Positions 35,060-43,753 of a stretch of 64,000 nucleotides of DNA are shown piece after piece (the stretch's first letter is position 1; every line of letters begins with the position of its first letter). The position numbers and the translations under genes are program-made. Source of the DNA: Desulfosporosinus acidiphilus SJ4 (GTDB lineage: Bacteria > Bacillota > Desulfitobacteriia > Desulfitobacteriales > Desulfitobacteriaceae); the NCBI RefSeq assembly GCF_000255115.2, contig NC_018068.1:2513977-2577976 (forward strand), in the 5' to 3' direction. The notes beneath the pieces are model-generated. The model was not told where the DNA came from. It worked only from the letters and a program-made list of their open reading frames with translations, and did no database searches.

Positions 35060-36022
35060 ATGATGACAGAAATTCATTATTTGACCCTTGTGGTTTTACT
35101 GGGTTTTATTCTCGATCAAATGATCGGTGACCCGCCGAATTGGCCTCATCCCGTCGTGATGATCGGTAAAACCATAGCCCTTTTAGAGGGACTGCTTAAT
35201 CATGGCCCAGGAAGATCGAGGCGCATAAAAGGAGTTTTGCTTACATTTTTAATTGTCGGCGGCACTTATTTTTTGACCTGGGCTATTATATATGGAGTAA
35301 AGACGATCCATCCGATATTGGGTTTCATCATCAGCGCTTATTTTGTTTTTACAACCCTGGCCGGCAAATCCCTCCTGGATGCGGGACAAAGTGTTCTGAA
35401 ACCCCTTGAACGAGGCGATTTGGAAGAGGCACGAGTCAAACTTTCTTGGTTTGTCAGTCGTGATACTTCTAATCTTAGCGAAAAGGATATTGTCCGTGGC
35501 ACGCTGGAAACTCTGGCTGAAAACTTCGTGGATGGAATTCTGTCGCCGCTTTTTTACGCAGCCTTGGGAGGGGCTCCCCTGGCAATGGCTTTTAAAGCTA
35601 TTAGTACCTTGGATTCCATGGTAGGCTATCGCAATGAACAGTATGAAGACTTTGGCTGGTTTTCAGCACGAACGGACGATTGGGCAAATTACATCCCGGC
35701 ACGTTTATCGGTATTCTTTTTGCTCATGGCAGGATGGTTACAGAGACTTCCGGTCAGACGGGCCTATAAAATTTGGCAGCGAGATGCTTCAGGTCATCCC
35801 AGCCCTAATGGCGGAAATCCTGAAAGTGTTGTGGCCGGATTATTGGGAGTTCAGCTTGGCGGAATCAATATTTACCATGGCCGTTCTCATCATCGAGCAG
35901 AAATGGGAGATGTTATGCATGTCTCGAACTTCAGAGACATAGTTCTTTGCCAAAAGCTTGTCAGATCAGCCACATGGCTGTCACTGCTCCCGGCTTTAGG
36001 TTTAGCTTATTGGGTAAGTTAA
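35060..36022 (+). CDS. cbiB: CbiB, adenosylcobinamide-phosphate synthase
   Basis: 320 residues, a membrane protein. DQMIGDPPNWPHPVVMIGK at the N-terminus is diagnostic. FVSRDTSNLSEKDIVRGTLETLAENFVDG and PSPNGGNPESVVAGLLGVQLGG are further conserved blocks. CbiB joins (R)-1-aminopropanol phosphate, made by CobD in this same operon, to cobyric acid. ATGATG at 35060 gives two possible starts; AGGAGAAGGATG lies upstream. Confidence 0.95.
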   Translation: MMTEIHYLTLVVLLGFILDQMIGDPPNWPHPVVMIGKTIALLEGLLNHGPGRSRRIKGVLLTFLIVGGTYFLTWAIIYGVKTIHPILGFIISAYFVFTTLAGKSLLDAGQSVLKPLERGDLEEARVKLSWFVSRDTSNLSEKDIVRGTLETLAENFVDGILSPLFYAALGGAPLAMAFKAISTLDSMVGYRNEQYEDFGWFSARTDDWANYIPARLSVFFLLMAGWLQRLPVRRAYKIWQRDASGHPSPNGGNPESVVAGLLGVQLGGINIYHGRSHHRAEMGDVMHVSNFRDIVLCQKLVRSATWLSLLPALGLAYWVS

Positions 36023-36167
36023 CCAAAGTGAATCTGGCGCCAAACAATAATATTTGTGAGTATGACTTATTCTTTAGTCATATTCTCTTTAAACTATCTA
36101 TTCATAGCAGCTTTTAATTTCTAGTGTCTTGAAAGGAACTAACTTTTTTAGAAGAGGGGGCAGCGGC

Positions 36168-37697
36168 GTGAAGATTCCTCGCATAGTCCTGGCGGGTACC
36201 CACAGCGGCGTGGGCAAAACTACTCTGGCAACGGGATTGATGGCAGCGTTAAATAAACGCCAGCGTCCGATTCAAGGGTATAAGGTCGGTCCTGACTATA
36301 TTGATCCCAGTTATCATGCGGCTGCTACCGGCAGGCCTTCCCGTAATCTTGACCGTTGGCTGCTGGGAGAGCGCCTTCTTCCGGCCTTTCTGCAAAGTTC
36401 TCAGGAACGTTGGGCAGTGATCGAAGGTGTTATGGGAATGTTCGACGGTATGAGCGGGACCGCAGGTTTTGGGAGTACGGCAGATGTAGCGAAGCTTCTC
36501 AAAGCCCCAATATTACTTATTGTTGATGCTTCTTCCATGTCCCGCAGTGTAGCAGCCTTGGTACATGGATTCAAAACTTATGATCCTGAAGTGAACCTGC
36601 AAGGCGTTATCCTTAATCGGGTCAAGTCCTCGGCTCAGGAAAAAATACTGCGAGACGCTCTTATAGAACTGCAAATCCCTGTACTTGGGGTCCTTCCGAA
36701 GGAAACATCTCTTCACCTGCCGGAACGGCATTTGGGGTTAATTCCTGTTGGCGAAGGCGGCTTGCTGGAAGGATATATTGAGTCTCTGGCTGAATTTATT
36801 GGAACTTATCTAGATCTTGAGCAGATTGAGAAAATCATGCTTAAGGCACCTGATTTTCCGGAAACATCTCGAGCAGACATTTATGATTATTTATCTTTGG
36901 ATTTAAACTCATCTGACAACAACGAAATTTTGAACAATAGTCACTCAAATACCAGAGAGAACTTTGACAATCTAGATAAAGTTACAGTTGCTGGCGGCAG
37001 GGAATCCGGCATTGCCAAAAGTAAGGGAAGCTTAGCCTCAGACTTTGATGTTTCCAACCATAGATTTCGCTTAGGTTTAGCTTGGGATGAGGCTTTCTTA
37101 TTTTATTACCAGGATGCTCTGGATATGGCCGCAGGCTTGAACTGTTCCGTCGTACCCTTCAGCCCTTTGCACGATCAATCGCTGCCGAAAGATCTCGATG
37201 GGATTTTTCTTGGCGGTGGTTTCCCGGAACTGCATCTAAAAGAATTGAGTGCTAATGTTTCCTTTCTTGAGTCTCTTCGCAACTTTGCGGCAAGCGGAAA
37301 ACCCATTTATGCGGAATGCGGCGGCTATATGTACTTAGGAAAATCAATTACAAGTTTTGATGGTACAGAACTCCCCATGGCCGGTCTCATCCCCATGAAA
37401 GCAGAAATGACAAAACGTTTGCAAGGTATTGGTTATCGCAAAGGTGTTTTCAGGGAAGATAATTTTCTCGGACCCAGAGGAACTATGGTTCAAGGCCATG
37501 AGTTCCATTACTCACGAGTTACTTATGAGTCCGAGGTTCCGGCAGTTTATGAACTGTATAAAGGAGACCAGGCGGATCGCCTGGAAGGGTATGCCCGGGA
37601 TAATCTTGTGGCTTCTTATCTCCATCTTAATTTTGCCGGACAACCGGAGTTAATGCAGCACTGGTTTTCCTCTCATGAGAGGAGACGATCATCATGA
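36168..37697 (+). CDS. cbiA: CbiA, cobyrinate a,c-diamide synthase
   Basis: 509 residues from GTG 36168 (AGAGGGGGCAG upstream); the frame also allows TTG 36129. An N-terminal P-loop, AGTHSGVGKTTLATGL, precedes VGPDYIDPSYHAAATGRPSRNLD. The C-terminal glutaminase domain has Cys384 in YAECGGYMYLG and a His near the end (ASYLHLNF). A spacer of about 60 residues rich in Asn, Asp and Ser (about 245-305) separates the two. The gap from cbiB (145 bases) holds a small TATGACT/AGTCATA hairpin. The gene overlaps cobO by 4 bases. Confidence 0.94.
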   Translation: MKIPRIVLAGTHSGVGKTTLATGLMAALNKRQRPIQGYKVGPDYIDPSYHAAATGRPSRNLDRWLLGERLLPAFLQSSQERWAVIEGVMGMFDGMSGTAGFGSTADVAKLLKAPILLIVDASSMSRSVAALVHGFKTYDPEVNLQGVILNRVKSSAQEKILRDALIELQIPVLGVLPKETSLHLPERHLGLIPVGEGGLLEGYIESLAEFIGTYLDLEQIEKIMLKAPDFPETSRADIYDYLSLDLNSSDNNEILNNSHSNTRENFDNLDKVTVAGGRESGIAKSKGSLASDFDVSNHRFRLGLAWDEAFLFYYQDALDMAAGLNCSVVPFSPLHDQSLPKDLDGIFLGGGFPELHLKELSANVSFLESLRNFAASGKPIYAECGGYMYLGKSITSFDGTELPMAGLIPMKAEMTKRLQGIGYRKGVFREDNFLGPRGTMVQGHEFHYSRVTYESEVPAVYELYKGDQADRLEGYARDNLVASYLHLNFAGQPELMQHWFSSHERRRSS

Positions 37698-38251
37698 TTA
37701 CAGTCTACACGGGCCAGGGAAAAGGGAAAACTACATCAGCCATTGGGGATGCAATTCTTGCCTATTCCGAAGGCAAAAAGGTCCTTATGGTACAATTTCT
37801 CAAGGGGAGCACGTATAGCGGTGAAATTATGGCCCTAAATCAATTAGGAATTCCTCTTCTTCAGTTCGGAGTAGGATGCCGTTGGTCGGGAATGATACGC
37901 ACTGGTCTGAAGCATTGCACAGGGTGTGGTGAATGCTTTCGTCAAAATCGAGACCCGGAGATAGCTCATGGTCTTGTAAACATGGCCTATGAATATGTCC
38001 TTAAAGAAGCTAAAAGCAACAGCTATGATCTCATTATATTAGATGAAGTTAGTCATGCAATTAATAGAGGTTTTTTAAACCTTAAGCAATTACAGGAACT
38101 TCTTGCTGATAATATTTCTATAAGTTGGATTCTGACCGGACGGGGAATGCCCGAAGCAATAGACTCCTGGGTGGATTCATGGTGGGACTTAAACTTGATT
38201 AAGCATCCCTTTGCCCAGGGGGTACACAGTCGTAGGGGGATTGAGTATTAA
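37694..38251 (+). CDS. cobO: CobO/BtuR-type corrinoid adenosyltransferase
   Basis: 185 residues. The P-loop GQGKGKTT (7-14) starts the protein, with LMVQFLKG and LIILDEVSHAINRG following. It adds the adenosyl group to Co(I) corrinoids. Unlike E. coli BtuR it carries a KHCTGCGECF segment with three cysteines in the middle, in the region that varies between clades and may bind metal or act in redox chemistry. It overlaps cbiA by 4 bases and shares one base with pduX. Confidence 0.93.
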   Translation: MITVYTGQGKGKTTSAIGDAILAYSEGKKVLMVQFLKGSTYSGEIMALNQLGIPLLQFGVGCRWSGMIRTGLKHCTGCGECFRQNRDPEIAHGLVNMAYEYVLKEAKSNSYDLIILDEVSHAINRGFLNLKQLQELLADNISISWILTGRGMPEAIDSWVDSWWDLNLIKHPFAQGVHSRRGIEY

Positions 38252-39168
38252 TGAATGTCTCGGTGGGGCTTGCTCGGTGTCCGGGAACATGCGGAGAATG
38301 GGTACAGGGGGCTCACAAGGGAATCCCTTTTCTAGTCGATTGTCCTATTGACCGTTTTTCCGAGATCAGAGTGACCGTTGACTTATTTAGTAACCGTTGG
38401 GAGCTTCCTTCACAGAAAACAAAAGTGCTTCAAGTCTTGAATTTTCTTAAAGAAGATTTGGACCTGCCGGCATTAGGAGGAGAAGTCGAGTTTCTTCAAC
38501 AGTTGCCGGAAGGGAAAGGGATGGCCAGTTCAACAGCCGATATTTCTGCAGCAGCAGCAGCTCTTTTGCTGGCCTTAAACCAAAATCCTTCATCTGAACA
38601 ATTGATGAAACTGGCTATGCGCATTGAGCCTAGCGATAGTGTGATGTTTCCGGGAATCACAGCGTTTGATCATGTTCAAGGACATAACTATAAAATTTTA
38701 GGAACTACCGTGCCTGCTATATTTTTAGCTTTGGATTGGGGCGGTTCAATCGATACTAAACTCTTCAATGCCCGACCGGGACTCAGCGAACATTACCGGC
38801 GTTTCGAAGAGACCATTGGCAGAGCCTATAAATTGGCTTGTGAAGGGATTGAGCAAGGGGATTTAGAAAAATTGGCCATAGCCGGGACAATGAGTGCCCA
38901 GTGCAATTTAGAGATGAATCCTAAACCACAATTCAAACCGTTTTTAGATTGGGTTTTAAAAAATAATGGCTTGGGTGTCGTTACAGCTCATAGCGGAACC
39001 TTACTGGCAGGCGTTTTTCCTTCTTCGGAATCTGTGGAACGTACCTTTCACAATGATTTACGGTGTGAAATTCAACGACGGTTCAATCCGGTTTACCTTG
39101 ATTTCTTTAAAAGCCATCCTGGAGGAATCATTATAAATAAGCTGCGGTTTGCAGAAAATGCGGGGTGA
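38251..39168 (+). CDS. pduX: PduX-like L-threonine kinase (GHMP family)
   Basis: 305 residues. The N-terminal ARCPGTCGEWVQG and the GHMP ATP loop LPEGKGMASSTADISAAA match PduX. It phosphorylates L-threonine to O-phospho-threonine, which CobD then decarboxylates. Its place between cobO and cobD in a cob operon supports this over other GHMP kinases. Confidence 0.9.
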   Translation: MNVSVGLARCPGTCGEWVQGAHKGIPFLVDCPIDRFSEIRVTVDLFSNRWELPSQKTKVLQVLNFLKEDLDLPALGGEVEFLQQLPEGKGMASSTADISAAAAALLLALNQNPSSEQLMKLAMRIEPSDSVMFPGITAFDHVQGHNYKILGTTVPAIFLALDWGGSIDTKLFNARPGLSEHYRRFEETIGRAYKLACEGIEQGDLEKLAIAGTMSAQCNLEMNPKPQFKPFLDWVLKNNGLGVVTAHSGTLLAGVFPSSESVERTFHNDLRCEIQRRFNPVYLDFFKSHPGGIIINKLRFAENAG

Positions 39169-40243
39169 GGTTGTGCACGGCGGTAATCTTAGAAAAGCTC
39201 AAGAAAATTTTGGCCAACGTGAATTCGTTGATTTATCCGCTAATATTAATCCCTTTGGACCTCCTCAAGGAGTATGGGATTGCCTGAAAGAAAGTCTTAA
39301 GGAAATAGTAAGTTATCCCGATCCCGAATGCTTGGCCTTAAGAACAACTCTTGCGGGTCAATTAGGATTACCTCTTGAGGAAATCATGGTTGGCAATGGC
39401 GCCGGGGAATTAATCTTTACCATCGTAAATGCCCTAAAGCCTCGAAAAGTCGCCATTCCTTTGCCAACCTTTAGTGAATATGAACGAGCAGCATACTCTG
39501 TAGGGGCTCAAGTTAGTTATATCCCTTTGGGAGCAGAGGGATGGAACGGGTATCATTTTTCAGAGGAACAATGGAAGGAATATCTTCGGGAATGTGATCT
39601 TCTATTTCTTTGTTCTCCCCATAATCCAACAGGAAGTATTCTTCAAGAGAAAACTTTTGAAAGTATCCTAAAACTCAGCAGCGAAATGGGCTGTAAAATT
39701 CTCTTCGACGAGTCATTCTTTGATTTTTTACCGGAAGGACAGTATAAATCTGCTCGTTCTTATTTAACAAGGCATAAACATCTCATAGTTTTATATTCTT
39801 TAACAAAGTTCTATAGCATCCCCGGCTTGCGTTTGGGTGCAGCTTATGCCTCTAGATCAATGTTAGACCGATTTGAAGGCTACCGGGATCCTTGGTCTGT
39901 TAATGTCCTTGCTCAAAAAGCAGGGATTTCTGCCTTAATGGATCAGTCGTATTCTAGGGATGTTCGCCATAAAATCGAAGAGAGCAGATCCTATTTTTAT
40001 CAACAATTTGAATCACTGGGTTTTACTCAATTGAAGCTTCTTCCCACCACAGTAAACTTCTCCTTGCTTGAGATTCTCGATTCTTCAATTTCTAAATTAA
40101 TTCAATATCTTGGGGAGAGGGGAATTCTTGTCCGGGATTGCCGAAATTTTGCTGGCTTAGAGGGGAACTTTATCAGAGTAGCGATTAAAGATATCTCAGC
40201 CATGAAGAAATTGCTTGAAGCGCTTAAAGCTTTCTATTTCTAA
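39158..40243 (+). CDS. cobD: CobD, L-threonine-phosphate decarboxylase (PLP)
   Basis: About 361 residues. The N-terminus VVHGGNLRKAQENFG and VDLSANINPFGPP are typical of CobD, as are NGAGELIF, CSPHNPTGS and the PLP Lys217 in YSLTKFYSIPGLRLG. It makes (R)-1-amino-2-propanol phosphate for CbiB. The start is ambiguous between TTG 39149, ATG 39158 and GTG 39173; I choose ATG. It overlaps the pduX end and is the last gene of the operon. Confidence 0.93.
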   Translation: MRGEVVHGGNLRKAQENFGQREFVDLSANINPFGPPQGVWDCLKESLKEIVSYPDPECLALRTTLAGQLGLPLEEIMVGNGAGELIFTIVNALKPRKVAIPLPTFSEYERAAYSVGAQVSYIPLGAEGWNGYHFSEEQWKEYLRECDLLFLCSPHNPTGSILQEKTFESILKLSSEMGCKILFDESFFDFLPEGQYKSARSYLTRHKHLIVLYSLTKFYSIPGLRLGAAYASRSMLDRFEGYRDPWSVNVLAQKAGISALMDQSYSRDVRHKIEESRSYFYQQFESLGFTQLKLLPTTVNFSLLEILDSSISKLIQYLGERGILVRDCRNFAGLEGNFIRVAIKDISAMKKLLEALKAFYF

Positions 40244-40366
40244 ACTTCTTTTGCAAAGAACGATACGATCATTATGTCAATTAAATTGAGCCCGATAGAC
40301 TTTTGGACTCAATTTTTCGCTTCAACTACCTATACTCAACAATTAATACAATTATGAACATAGGAG

Positions 40367-40388
40367 GTCCGGTCGTACCGGACTTTTC
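40367..40388 (+). terminator. Terminator of the cob operon
   Basis: GTCCGG pairs with CCGGAC around TCGTA (40367-40383), followed by TTTTC. A second hairpin, CTTAGC-GCCA-GCTAAG (40471-40486), followed by TTTTCTTTATTTT, gives a backup. The rest of 40244-40590 has no gene. Confidence 0.75.
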
Positions 40389-40596
40389 ATCGTACTATCA
40401 GAAAGTATAACTTTTGGTTAAATACTTTCCTCTGGCATAAGTGCAACTAACCTGCCGCTTTCGCCGGAGGCTTAGCGCCAGCTAAGTTTTCTTTATTTTA
40501 TAGAATGAGCATCGTTTAAATCGCTTCATATTTTATATTGTATCTATGGATATCACATGGACGATGTTATCTTCTTGAAATTTGCTTACAACCAAA

Positions 40597-40632
40597 AAGA
40601 AGACTGTCCTAATCAAAAAGGACAGTCTTCTT
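40597..40632. terminator. Terminator of the lactate permease gene (reads leftward)
   Basis: AAGAAGACTGTCCT (40597-40610) pairs exactly with AGGACAGTCTTCTT (40619-40632), a 14-bp stem just after the lctP stop, in an A/T-rich setting that works on both strands. Confidence 0.8.
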
Positions 40633-40646
40633 ATGCGTATTGAATG

Positions 40647-42308
40647 TTACTGAAGTGCAAGCGACACGTGGGGTAACATACCTGGGAAAACGTAAGCCTG
40701 AAGTACAATGATTATGCCGACAATAACTACAAAACCGAGAGAATGTTTAAAGGTAAAACGGAACAAACTTGATTCATTACCGACTTGATTGGTACCCGCT
40801 GCTGCAACAGCCAAAGATTGTGGAGAAATCATTTTACCCATAACACCTCCGGAACTGTTTGCCGAAACAGCCAAGACTGGGTTTAAGCCTAACTGCGAAG
40901 CAGTTGTCATTTGCAGTTTGCCAAACAAGGCGTTGGAAGATGTGTCCGAACCAGTTAAGAATACACCCAACCATCCCAAGATAGGAGACAGGAACGGGAA
41001 GATTTTTCCGGTGGAAGCGAACAGTAAACCAAGTGTAAATGACATTCCAGAGTAGTTCGCCAGATAAGCGATTCCTAATACAGAACCCATCATAATAATC
41101 GGATAGAGAAGTTGCTTGAATGTCGCTCCAAAAACTCTGATCGTCTTGGATGGCTTCAGTCCGAGGACAAAGGACGAAATGATAGCCGCCAAAAGAATGG
41201 CTGTTCCTGCGGCAGAGAAGAAATCCCATTCATAGTTCGCAGGATAAAGAGTAGGTTTGGGAACAATAGGTGCTGCTTTATAAATTAAGCCATCAAGACC
41301 CGGCCAATGTTTAATATTGATAAACCATCTCAGATCTTTTGCAACGAAATCTTTAAAAGCAGGTACACCCCAAATTCCAACAAAGATGGTTAAGATAATA
41401 AATGGAGTCCAAGCCTTCAAAATTTGAGCTCCCGTATATTTGACAGTGGTTCCTGTTTCAGTGTCTTTTTCATGCGGGAAACGCCAAATAGTTTTTGGTT
41501 TCCAAACTTTAAGAAAAGCTGCTGTGCAGACAAGAGATACAAGAGAAGAGATGATGTCAGGGAGATAAGCTCCTAAATAATTTGAGGATAAAAATTGTGT
41601 TATAGCAAACGAACCACCAGCTATAAGGACTGCTGGAAGCACTTCAACGGTTTTCTTCCATCCAGCCAGCACAATGATAAGATACATAGGAACCAAAACA
41701 GAAAGGAATGGCAGTTGACGTCCGACTGCTTGGGAAATAACATTGGCGCTGATTCCTGTAACTGAAGCTGCAGCGATAATTGGGCTGCCAATGCCGCCAA
41801 ATGCTACAGGAGCAGTGTCCGCGATTAAGCAGAGTCCTGCAGCATATAGAGGTTCAAACCCTAAGCCGATAAGAATAGCCCCAGCAATAGCAACCGGTGC
41901 GCCAAAACCAGCTGCACCTTCAAGAAACGCACCAAAGGAAAAAGCAATTAACAAGGTTTGAAGTCGTCGGTCGTTGGAGAGCGATGCGATTGATGATTTA
42001 ATGATATCGAATTGCCCTGCTTCAACGACCAAATTATAGAGAAAGACAGCCGAAAATACAATCCAGGCAATCGGGAAGAGTCCATTAAAAACACCCAAGA
42101 TGCTGGCAGATATCGCCATTGAAACAGGCATTTTGTAAACGATAACAACATCTAGAATAGTTAATATAAGAGTGGTTACCCCAGCAATGTGCCCCGTCAT
42201 TTTTTTAACAGCTAAAGCCCAAAACAAATAGAGGATAGGTACTGCTACAGCGAGTGAAGTTAATCCAACATTACCAGCCAATGCTGAATAATTCTGTGTC
42301 CAAGGCAT
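40647..42308 (-). CDS. lctP: L-lactate permease (LctP/LldP family)
   Basis: 553 residues from ATG 42308, chosen because AAGGAAGGGG lies just upstream; an in-frame ATG at 42332 lacks such a site. The protein has 12-14 helices: MPWTQNYSALAGNVGLT at the start, GAFLEGAAGFGAPVAIAGA and ANSSGGVMGKMISPQSLAVA are family signatures. It imports lactate or glycolate with protons. Lactate is a common electron donor for this type of anaerobe. The gene is monocistronic with its own terminator. Confidence 0.93.
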   Translation of the reverse strand: MPWTQNYSALAGNVGLTSLAVAVPILYLFWALAVKKMTGHIAGVTTLILTILDVVIVYKMPVSMAISASILGVFNGLFPIAWIVFSAVFLYNLVVEAGQFDIIKSSIASLSNDRRLQTLLIAFSFGAFLEGAAGFGAPVAIAGAILIGLGFEPLYAAGLCLIADTAPVAFGGIGSPIIAAASVTGISANVISQAVGRQLPFLSVLVPMYLIIVLAGWKKTVEVLPAVLIAGGSFAITQFLSSNYLGAYLPDIISSLVSLVCTAAFLKVWKPKTIWRFPHEKDTETGTTVKYTGAQILKAWTPFIILTIFVGIWGVPAFKDFVAKDLRWFINIKHWPGLDGLIYKAAPIVPKPTLYPANYEWDFFSAAGTAILLAAIISSFVLGLKPSKTIRVFGATFKQLLYPIIMMGSVLGIAYLANYSGMSFTLGLLFASTGKIFPFLSPILGWLGVFLTGSDTSSNALFGKLQMTTASQLGLNPVLAVSANSSGGVMGKMISPQSLAVAAAGTNQVGNESSLFRFTFKHSLGFVVIVGIIIVLQAYVFPGMLPHVSLALQ

Positions 42309-42796
42309 CGAAAACCCCTTCCTTCCTATCAAGATAGTTAGTCAGTTCATAGTAGAGTGATTAGTTTCTAGTTAAGACAGAACATGGAGGCCCGCAACTT
42401 ACTCTGTCAAGATATTCTTTAGCTAACAATTGGATCATCCTCCTTTAGATCAAAGAATTTTGTGAAAAGAAAATATATATAAAGTTTAACCGCTTTTACA
42501 CGATTTATCAAAAAGTTTATTGTTTCACTTATATTCGACAATTCATTTATAATGTGATACATTAAATGATAAATATTAAAATACAGTTTTATATATTGAA
42601 ACAGAAAGATTGATCAAAATGCCGCTCCAGCAACTCCCTTGCAAACAGCCCAACAACTTTCAATAATTTGATATTATGTTGGCGGAAAGGTATCGTTTGA
42701 ATGACGCGAGGTTCTGAAAGTATGAAAAAGCATATTGATTTTGTTTGCGATAAGTAGTAGTAAAAAATGTAATACCAGAAGAATGGAGTTGAAAAG
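42309..42796. other. Upstream region of lctP
   Basis: About 490 bases without a convincing gene on either strand. It should carry the leftward lctP promoter and the rightward promoter for the leader at 42797. No regulator site was confidently recognised. Confidence 0.4.
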
Positions 42797-42817
42797 ATGC
42801 GTAATTTTTCTTGCTAA
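42797..42817 (+). CDS. Possible leader peptide MRNFSC of an attenuated ABC-F gene
   Basis: A six-codon open frame, ATG to TAA, with GGAG nine bases upstream. It lies about 140 bases before a terminator that directly precedes an ABC-F-type coding start. This layout is common for ABC-F antibiotic-resistance genes, where ribosome stalling on a short peptide lets transcription pass the terminator. It is inferred from position only. Confidence 0.35.
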   Translation: MRNFSC

Positions 42818-42954
42818 AATAAAACATGATGAATTAGTGCAGTTATTTTTACCACTTATTTTGTTGTTCTTAAGCAAGAAAGTTCCTATCTTTTTCACTC
42901 AAATAATACATCCCTACTACACCCAAGATGGGGTTGGTTTTGCTGTATATTAAC

Positions 42955-42993
42955 GAGCTGCGAGAATTAGCTTTCTTGCAGCTCTTAATTTTT
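42955..42993 (+). terminator. Attenuator-like terminator before the ABC-F fragment
   Basis: GAGCTGC plus AGAA pairs with TTCT plus GCAGCTC (42955-42984), followed by TTAATTTTTC. The ribosome site GGAGG of the next gene follows within 20 bases. Confidence 0.7.
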
Positions 42994-43010
42994 CTCTGGA
43001 GGATAATACT

Positions 43011-43247
43011 ATGTCTCAAATTAAAGTTACAAATCTAACCTTTGCTTATGACGGAAGTTACGATAATCTCTTTGAGATCGTAAGCTTTCAGAAGAAAATC
43101 TTGAATAGGCTGCAGGCGAATAATAAATTGGGTGCCATTATCACCACTTTGCTTTCAACTGTGATTGTTCCATTGATTCGTAAACTCAGCTTGTATCTTC
43201 AAAAGCAAATGGGGAAGGCGTGTAATTTGCAAATTTACAAGATATAA
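43011..43247 (+). pseudogene. Truncated ABC-F ATPase (Msr/Lsa/Vga-like) start
   Basis: The first ~27 residues (SQIKVTNLTFAYDGSYDNLF, then EIVSFQ) match the N-terminus of antibiotic-resistance ABC-F proteins, but the Walker A region that should follow is absent. The remaining 50 residues do not resemble ABC-F and end at TAA. The normal length is ~500 residues. CTGGAGG before the ATG is intact, so the start of the gene was kept while the body was lost by deletion. Confidence 0.65.
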
Positions 43248-43285
43248 TCGGTATATATTTATCTTGTTTTAAGGAGAGAGGGTAT

Positions 43286-43570
43286 ATGTTAGTTAAAATC
43301 GTAACCATCTATGTCAAAGAGTCAAACATCAAGGCGTTTATTGAGGCAACTAAGGAAAACCGAAGGAATTCCCTTCAGGAAGAAGGCATAGAGAGTTTTG
43401 ACCTTTTTCAGTGCCGAGATGATGCATCAAAATTTGTGCTTTATGAGGTTTACAGTTCCCAGCAGGCCATGGACGATCATCTTAAAACTGAGCATTTTAA
43501 AACATGGAATGAAACCGTCGGCCCTTATTTAGCTAAACCGGTAGACAGGGCAGTCTACATTCCAACGTAA
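43286..43570 (+). CDS. Antibiotic biosynthesis monooxygenase (ABM)/LsrG-like protein
   Basis: 94 residues, one ABM ferredoxin-like domain. VKIVTIYVKESNIKAFIEAT, FDLFQCRDDASKFVLYEVYSS and HLKTEHFKTWNE (with the conserved His pair) match the ABM/YgiN/LsrG family. Members handle quinones or the AI-2 breakdown product; the substrate here is unknown. GGAGAGAGGG lies before the ATG. It is a single gene. Confidence 0.85.
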   Translation: MLVKIVTIYVKESNIKAFIEATKENRRNSLQEEGIESFDLFQCRDDASKFVLYEVYSSQQAMDDHLKTEHFKTWNETVGPYLAKPVDRAVYIPT

Positions 43571-43753
43571 TACTCAAAAAACGTCCTGAAATTTTAGTAA
43601 GAAGCTGATAAAGGCGAAACTTGATTAAAACTCATATGTTGGTACTAAACATTTTCAAGCTTTCTTCTATTAGGAAGCACATAGGAAACGATCGGATACT
43701 TATAATTTAAGTTGGAAACAATAGCAAAAAAGAAAAGGAACCGGCGTAATTAG

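Noticed and set aside
42735-42953. 72-codon plus-strand open frame upstream of the ABC-F fragment
   Set aside because: It has no ribosome site and it overlaps the better supported leader/attenuator layout.
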